Assembly: GCF_036370855.1 (NCBI RefSeq)
Contig: NC_088100.1
Location: forward strand, 38,142,563 to 38,206,562
Length of the DNA stretch: 64,000 bases
Source of the DNA: Dromaius novaehollandiae
Taxonomy: Eukaryota > Chordata > Aves > Casuariiformes > Dromaiidae
Direction: 5' to 3'
This document shows, piece after piece, positions 43,501 to 52,500 of this stretch (its first letter is position 1; every line of letters begins with the position of its first letter). Under the pieces are notes generated by a model, which saw only the letters and a list, made by a program, of their open reading frames with translations, was not told the origin of the DNA and ran no database searches. The position numbers were made by a program, and so were the translations under genes.

Positions 43501-46500
43501 CCTCCGAAAACAAAATCAATCAGGCCATTAATGCTCTGCTGCATCAAGAATCCTAATACAAAGAATCTTTAAAAGTGTACACAACATAACCATGCTCTCT
43601 GTGCACTTAGTCTGCACCAGAGTTGATCAAGGTATAGAAATCCAGAAATGAGTAGCAGAACTGGCTCTGGAGCCGGAAGAAGCCCTGTCATGATAGCACA
43701 GTGCTACACCCAAACCTCTTAGAAAGGCAAGGTTTATTAGCATAGGTCCATCACAGTGCCAGGCTGACCGAACTATACCGCTTGTGATTCAAGTTACTAT
43801 CTCCATACGGTACTACACTGAACCATGTGGGTGCCAGAACAATCTCAACACAAGCAACCACAAAGAAAGTTATATGGTGGGTGCATATATTAAGAAAATC
43901 CTCAAAATAATATGCATTAGTAAGATACTTCTCTAACAAGTTTTACCACATACCTTTGCAATCTTACATAGGCCAGAACCTAATGTCAGGAAAGACTGGC
44001 CAACCAGAAATAGCTAACAGTTGTCTGCACAGATAAAGAACTGCAGAAATGCACATCCAAACCAATGTTGCAATATTCTGTTTTATTAAAAAAGCCAAAA
44101 GCAATTAAGATATCCCATTCATACAATTAAGATATTTTATTAGGTTCTTTCTTGAGTTCCAGAGTAATCCTGAATTAAGTGACAACTCTGGTAAAGGCAC
44201 TGGGGGGGGGGGGGGGAGGGGCCGCAGTGGAAATACACTGTACATGCACAAGCATTTCACTTCAAAAAGTTAGCATGGAGAAGTTATCAGTAGTATGTTT
44301 ACAGCACACGGGGAAAGAAGGACATATGCAGGAGAGCAGAATGCTACTTTATGATTAAGGGCAGCAGGAGGTAGACTGTTGGGAGGACAAGCACTAGAGA
44401 AGTTTACAGCACAACCAGTAATACCATTTCCTGAAAGTTGTCAGCAATAGGGCCACACAAGATGCATGGAAAGCAAAAAGAATTGTAGAAAATTCAAACA
44501 ACAGCTAAGCCTGACTAGCTCCCATCATCTCAAAACATGAAAGTGACTGGCAGTAATGAAAAATACTCTTAGAAAAAAAGTGTGGCGGGATGATGTCATC
44601 AGATTGGGAAAAAAGAAAAAAAAGAGAAAGTTGAAACCAGGCTTCTGTTGAAAGAAGCAGATGACAGCTTTATTATGAGTAACATCTTTTAATGGCTGGG
44701 TTTTTATTTTTAGAACATTTCTACCTTACCTAGTTGGCCGCCATTCAGACCCATGGTATACACTGCTTCCTTAGTCCATAGCACTGTATGGAATCTGCCT
44801 GCAGCCACTCCAATCACCATTCTACCTTTCAGGTTTTTTGCCTGAACCTAAGCACAAATCCAAAGTACATCTTAATATTAAGCAGCAACAGGTGAATTTC
44901 ACATGTACAAACTTCTGACAACAGTTAACTCCTAAAGTCATTAAGAATGCAGTATTGGTGTCAATGCACGTACAGTCTAAAGAGTAAGGATTATTTCAGA
45001 AGTTTGTCAAGTGGGACACTATTGCACTACTGATATAAAAGTAAAAATTTTGCCTATCTTGTAAGAACTAGAATCAAACCTTTAGGCCATCTTCATATGC
45101 AAGATGCTGAACAGGACTGCACAGCACATGTATAAGTGACAGCCAAAGAAGATTCAGGTCCTGCGAAAGTTTCAGTTACGAAGTTTCAGCTTGTAAATCT
45201 TACTATTCTGAAGACACTGCAGAACACTAACATTACTAATTCCACTTCTTAAATTTAACTTGATTTTCCAGAGCACTCTTGATGATCAAGATCAAAGCAA
45301 ATACTGTGGACACACAGCTATCATTACACTACTATTGTATCTCAAAACACTTCTCCGTAGTTCTCTTGGCCAGTTATTGTTTCCTACCTTTATAACACTT
45401 CACTGGTTTAATGCGTAGTGTTGTTCTATTCCAGATGAACCTTCCTTTCAATAAAAGGTAAAATCATTCTTATTTATTTCAAAAAACCCCGTAACTTTAG
45501 AGTAAGTTATAGTTTGACCAAAGAAATTTAGTCAAGTTGTTGATGACCGTACCCTGACACGTCACTGGCTCTTTGGTTGCTTCTCTTCCCTGTTGCTATT
45601 CTTCCTAAAGCATTATGACTCCAGGACCAGTGCTTCCAGCAAAGGACACAACCACCCAACTCTTAGATCCCTCATACAGTGATCCAAAACAGGTTACAAA
45701 CACAAATCTCAAGTAACACATACCTACTACTCTTTCTTCATTTTGGCAACAGAACAGCTCAGGGGAGAGGGGAGGAAGCTTTTTGGAAATTGCGCCTTGT
45801 CACATTTAGCATTACAAAGTTTAGTACAGTTCAGTTTACAAAATAAAATCTAAATCAGGACACAGGCAAGCATTTACAATCATCATGGACAGTATCAAGA
45901 TTTTATCTGAATGCATGTTCCACTCTACTGTCCTGAAAAAGTTTAAAGTTATCAGGACTATCTTCACACTTCACTTTGTTAAAAGAAACAATTACACTTT
46001 GAACAATGTTATTTTTACCTGTCTAGGAACACTGCAGTTAGAAGGAGGAGGAAGAATACCCAGTTGATGGAAAGTATTTAGACCAAACGTGTAGACACAT
46101 CCATCTTCTGTTAAAACAACAGTATGATCTTTAGCTGCTGCTATCTGGGAGCACTGATGGCCAGCTAAACCTTCCACAAGTCTTGGAACCTAAACATGAA
46201 GAAAAAAAAAAAAAAAAAAGACAAAAAAAGAAAAGTTTGACAATAACCAATGGCCATATATGTAACTAAAGTTACACCCACAGAAATCCACAACTGAATA
46301 CTGAAATACAGATGAAAATGCATCTGAACACACAATTTACTCATTAACAGAATTGTCACCTACAGTGTAATAAGAAAGTACTTTCAGTGAGCCTTTTGAA
46401 ACATCCTCTGCTAATATGAGAGAGAATTTTTAAACCAGCTGCTCTGAAATACAGTTGGAAACTATTTCAGCAGAGTAGATGGATAAATATTAACTATTAC

Positions 46501-49500
46501 CTTTTCATTTTTTTCCTATTTGAATTATCATGAGTGATAAAGGCTTCCTCCTAACAAGGAAGCAGTTCAGTATCTTTAACCCTTCACAACTTCTAACTGC
46601 AATCCTCTTTTGTTCTGCTGGATAACATCCCAATTCCAGAACAGTGGTTTCTACTCCCTTTCAAAAAAAATAAAAATAAAAAATAATTTCCTAAAATTGT
46701 CTTTTTAAAAAACTTATTAAAAATTGAACCCTAGTCTTTACTAAGCATCAAACCTCATAATATCAAGCTCTGTCAGATATTTGGTATTAGCAGTTTTAAA
46801 AAAATAAAGCAAACTGTCATTAGCACTTACTTTTGCAAACTAAGTGCACATATTACCAGGGTATGCAGGATAACATACTGAAGCCTTAGAACTATATTGT
46901 CATAGTTCAGTCTTTTCAAATTTTGTTTTTGCATATTACAACAATGTACTACTCAAAGTTATGGGTGATTTTTCACTTTAGAGCTGTGCAAATCCAATCC
47001 TACCATCACTTTCATGTTGCTCCAGCCCCACAACACTGTTCTTTCCTTTGCATCAGCCCTGATGCTCATGTGACTGTATCATAAACCTACCTAGGGAGTT
47101 AGCTGAGCAGAAAACCAGTTACTTCCACTTACCTGGCACCAGCTAGCCTTCAGACCAACTCAGCCATAACACAGAAGTTTGACTTCATAACCAGCTAACT
47201 TTAAGTATATTTAAATGTGCATTACTCCTTTCTCTTCCACCTCAGTAGTAGTACTGGAGAGATTTTTGTTTGTTGGTTTGTTTTAAGTCATCAGCAAATC
47301 AATTTAAAAAGCTTTCAAAGTACCCTAACAGAAAATTAATTCAGTTTTTAAACTTCATGTTTGAAATAAAATAAAAAAAAATCATGCTACATTACAATAC
47401 ACTAGATGGCATTAGGATACCAAGCATGTTTGTTCATCACCATGACCCAAGCGTCCTCCTTGTCCATGTCCACAAGTATAAATCTGTCCTTTCTGGGAAA
47501 GGAACACGGAGTGGAATTTGCAGAGTACCACCTGGAGAAAAAGGGGTGTGAAGGGAAGTACAGGACAAATTAGTTTTCTTGGATAATCTGCAATCATAGG
47601 CCAAAAATACTTTATGAAGAAGTTCAGCTTTAAGAAAGATGATGTATATTACAATACAGACAGAACTTGCAAACACGAAACAGTATAAAATGGTGCAACA
47701 CAGAATCTTCATCCTAAGATTTAAACAACTGAAACAGTGCTTTTGGAAGAATACAACTGATCAAAGGGCTTTTACGTGCAACTTTTCTGAATGTATTATG
47801 TGCAACTTTTCTGAATACGATGATCATAAAAGCGCACTAATACTAACAAATGGAAACAGATAAATGTCAATTACATAAAAGTAAAACACAGCAAAAAGAC
47901 ATGATTGCCAGCTTACACAGAGGCCTATGCTGTTAGTCCTCTCAACTACACTGAAAAGCCTGCCCTAAAGTTAGTTCAGTTAGCCACCAAGAGACTTTTC
48001 CATTATAACATATCACTATAACCTCCCCAAAGAACTTCTTAAGAGAAAGGAGAATTCACCTGAGAGTGAGATACATCTGCTATGCATATTGCCCTGATCT
48101 TTGCTTATACAGCAAAGTAATGGCTGCTCTCCATACAGGTCTAACGACTAGACTGGTCCAGGATAGAGAGACCCCAGGACAGACTAACCCATGGTCTAGA
48201 AAATATGCCTGTTTAGACAAGAATTCTCCCAATTTTATGCATATGGCTAGAGAACATAGCAGAAGTTAGGCATACTCCTAATTATTTCACTTCTTCGCCT
48301 GTGTGGTAAACCTTTAAACAAAGATTTAAACAAAACTACAAATAGTCTCAAGGGTAATGATTTCTTAGCTGTTTGGCAAAATAAGAGCAAGATACTAGTA
48401 TTAAAGCACAGGTAACACCAAATCAACCTGCAATGAACACAAAGATTTGGCTTTAAATTTATTATTATTTATTAACCTACTTGAAAAGACTTGCAGTTCC
48501 TATTTATTAAAATGTGTTCAAATATGGCCCTGACAGGCTAATAGGAGCCCAAAAGACTCAGTGTCGAGGATAAGAATACTCAGAAGAGCTGTGGGAAACA
48601 AGACTGCAGCACAAGTCATTTGCCCTAACTGCTTATTCAAATTGTATTTAAAAATTTCCAATTAATCTTAAGCTGGAGTCACAACAAATTATTAGGGACA
48701 AGCTATCATTACAGCAGGAGTGCTGTAACAGCACAGGCTGATTTTAACACAAAAAGCATCTTTATACAATATGTATCAAATTCATTGTCCCACTTCAGTT
48801 CACTGTGAGAGTTGCACAGAAGGTTAGAAATTCAAAACAGTTACAGAAGTATCATGCTTCTGAATTATTTTATTTAATGATATGCAAGTCTGATTTACCT
48901 TGGAAATATTTAACAGCTATCAACCCCCATATCAGAGAACCATGTTTCCATTGGGGGGGGGGGCAGGGGGGAGAGGGGGCATAATATAGCAGGCACGGTC
49001 TGATGCTCCTTAGCCCTCTAAGCAGTCTTATCAGATAAATGAAGACCGATTACAAGACAGAACTAGGAGAAATAAGACCCAAAGTTATACTTTCCATAGG
49101 AATTTTCAAAATTTAATGACATCTATAAAGATACTTCCCTCCCAGGTTCACTGAAAAAGGGGCTCATGTAATTCTTTCCAAATACCTGTTTGATATACAC
49201 GCCATTGCGAGGAAAGAGGTCCACCAATTCAGGATGATGCTTACTCTGTTGACCACCATGACCCAAAGTAAAATTAATATTGTTTCCCCAAGTATAGACT
49301 TCTGTGGGATCTGCAATGAGAAAAAATTCTCTCTGCAGCTTGTAAATTTAGCAGTCTCATGCATACTGAATTTGAAAATTAACTCCTGCTGTTTCAATTA
49401 ACACATGCTGTTTCCATTTAATAAAAAAAATTTTCCTGAAAAAAAGGTTACACTCATGTAAGAAAACCATAAGCGCTTTCAAATGAGAGATGTAGCCAAA

Positions 49501-52500
49501 AATGAACATTTCAGATTTTTAAAATACCCTCTCAGCTACAGTGATATTTCAATAGTATTTTCTGATGAGTAAGAAACTGAAATTAATTTATTTGACCAGT
49601 GTTGTACCACTACCATGAGAATTAAAGAATTTTAAATTAATTTTGCAAGGTAAAATTAGAAATACACAAAACTCGGGATCTGTGTAACGAAAAATATTTA
49701 AATTAACTGGAAGCATAAGAAGCTAAAAAGAACAGCTTTTACTGTACAGCCAGATTAAACATGGGCATGGAGAAAAGGGGAAAGAAGTGGATAAAAAGCT
49801 TGAACAGCATGAAAATAAATAAAGAATAATGGAAAATAACTACTCTCCTCTGCAAAAAAAAGCCTTGTGTGCTCACAGTTATTATTAAACATTCATTTTA
49901 AATACAGCATCTGCAATTTGAAAATGACTGTAATTAGCTTATTGCAAATTACTTCCCCTAAAAAGTATTTTTAAGATTTAAGAACTTATCCCTCCCTTTT
50001 CACAAAAGCCACAGAAGTGGTATAAACTGCTCTACTGAAGACATTAAAGTTCCTCCAATGACTTGAAATCAAACAAACAGACCATCGCTTTGCATTTTTT
50101 ATTTCTGTCAAAGCCTGTTGTTATTTCTTCCTTCTCTGGACACATACACATTCTGTGCTTATTGCTAAGATGCTGTTCCTGTGGTCTTACGACATTAGTG
50201 ACCTCACAACTTCTGTTATCACACAATTTATACAATCCTAATTAGAAATATAAAACTTTGTCTAAACAGGTACACACATCTACATGCTGTTGAAACAGAC
50301 CTCCTTGTAAAATACAATTTATTTGATTTCCTACCAGTTTTCTTGAACACCACATAAGCTGGCCTGTCTTTCATCACAAGATCCAAAGCTGATAAGCCTT
50401 CTTTATCCTGAATGTATAGACTAACGCCATGCTGAAAAAGGAGGGGAGGGGAAAGAGAGAACCATAAAAATTACGATTAACTCCACAGCTTGAAGTAAGC
50501 CAGATAAACAAATCTTTAGTTGAATTTTAATATTAATAAATGTTCAGATTCTTTCAAGTCAATTGTAAGTGAATCTGAAAAGAGTTCTGTTCAGCTACAC
50601 ACCACATTGATCTATTGACTGTGATCTTATTGTAGGAACGCTGATTGTGTAATAAGGTGTCATCAGGAAAACACACAGGAAACACCTGAAAACAAAGCAT
50701 TGCCATCTAGAAGGGGCAAGTACTTACCAAAAATGCATTTACCGGCTTTGAAGAATCCATTCTCTTGTGTTAGCAAGCTTACAAAATCAGTTTTGACAAG
50801 CTAGAGAAGTGAGAAGATCAAAAAGACCTACTATGCCTTTGAAGACAAGCAGGGAACAGCGGGTCACAGTTACTGAGAAAAGGCGAGGGGACACCAACTG
50901 CCACACAAGACACTGGCACTTGTGCTTCTGAAGCTTCAATATGACTAGACATCATTACAGAACTCATACAGGGAGGTACATTTTCTCTGTATATACAGTG
51001 TCCTCAGTACAAAAGAAAGTGTTGCTATCAGCACAGGTTTTAAAGTCAAATATCATCAGTCAGACCCTTGAAGGAAAGAACTGCAGATGTCTCTATGCAC
51101 AACCCAATAGACAACAGGGCCTTACTTATGTGCCACAGCTCAGGGCTAATATAAAAGAAAATCTTACAGAATTTCATGTCAGAGAGAAGTAAAGGCATGA
51201 AATACCAAAATTACGACAGCACACTCCATTCAGAAATGACAAAAGGACAGCCAATCACATCAGCAGGAGTGGATTTTAACCTGTAACTCCATTTGAAAAT
51301 ACATCAGCCAAAAGAATAACACCATATATTGTTCAAATTTTAAGGGACACCTACTAACAAAGGTGCTGGTTCACTAATGGTTCGCTAATTCACTACATGA
51401 GGGAAAAAAAAAACCCACAGTACTGTCACAACTTTGTTAATGACATGCATGATGGATCCAAATGCACCCTCAGCAAGGTTGCAGATGATACAAAGCTGGG
51501 AGTAGTGGCTGATACACCAGAGAGTCATGCTGCCATTCAGAGAGACCTCAACAGGCTGGAGAGATGGGCAGAGAGAAACTTCATGAACTTCAACAGAGGG
51601 AAATGCCTAATCCTGCACCCAAGGAGGAATAACCCCAGGCACCAGGACATGCTCGGGGCTGACCTGCTGGAAAGCAGCTTGGGAGAGAAGGCCCTGGGGA
51701 TCCTGGGGGACAACAAGCTGAACATGAATCAGCAACGTGCCCTCACAGAAAAGAATGTCTGCAGCCTCCTGGGCTGCATTAGGCAGTGTGCTGCCAGCAG
51801 GTAGAGGGAGGTGATCCTCCCCATCTACTCAGCACTGGTGAGGCCACATCTGGATGCTGGGTCCAGCTCTGGGCTCCCCAGTACAAGAAAGACATGGACC
51901 TGTTGGAGAGAGCCTACTGAAAGGCCCCAGACATGATGAAGAGAAGTAACTTAATAAAATGCTGTGTATCTTGAAGTGCTTATCACTCAAACATAAGGTT
52001 CATCACTAACTCCATTTAAGTTTTTATTATGTTTTCTGAGAATACCAATTGCTGTAATTATTGAAGAGCCTATTTTTACAATATCCTTAGTCTGATGTCA
52101 AGTTCACACTGCACTTTAAGAACCCAATCCTGATGCTGTCCACACAAACCAGTCTTTCAGGGAATTCCACAATTAATCAGGGATTAATTACTTAGTGTTG
52201 TTTTCAATGTGGGCAAAGAGACATCTTTTATGGATACAGGGACAAGAATCAAGTAAATCAATGCACTGTGATCTAAACAGAGTTACAACAAAAAAAACCT
52301 TTGAACTAATCAATAAAATTCTAAAAATTGTAGATCCAAAGGAAATCTAAAATGTTGCAAATCACTCACTAGGAAGATCACAGCTGCGCACTCACCTTCA
52401 GTAATGACAGAACACAATCAATGTATCCATAAAATATACTTCTGTGCAAAGCTGTCCATCCAGATTCTTTGTCTTTTGCCAACAGATCAACTCCTTTGGT

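Noticed and set aside
51397..51804. 135-codon plus-strand frame
   Set aside because: Belongs to the CR1 fragment in intron 2.
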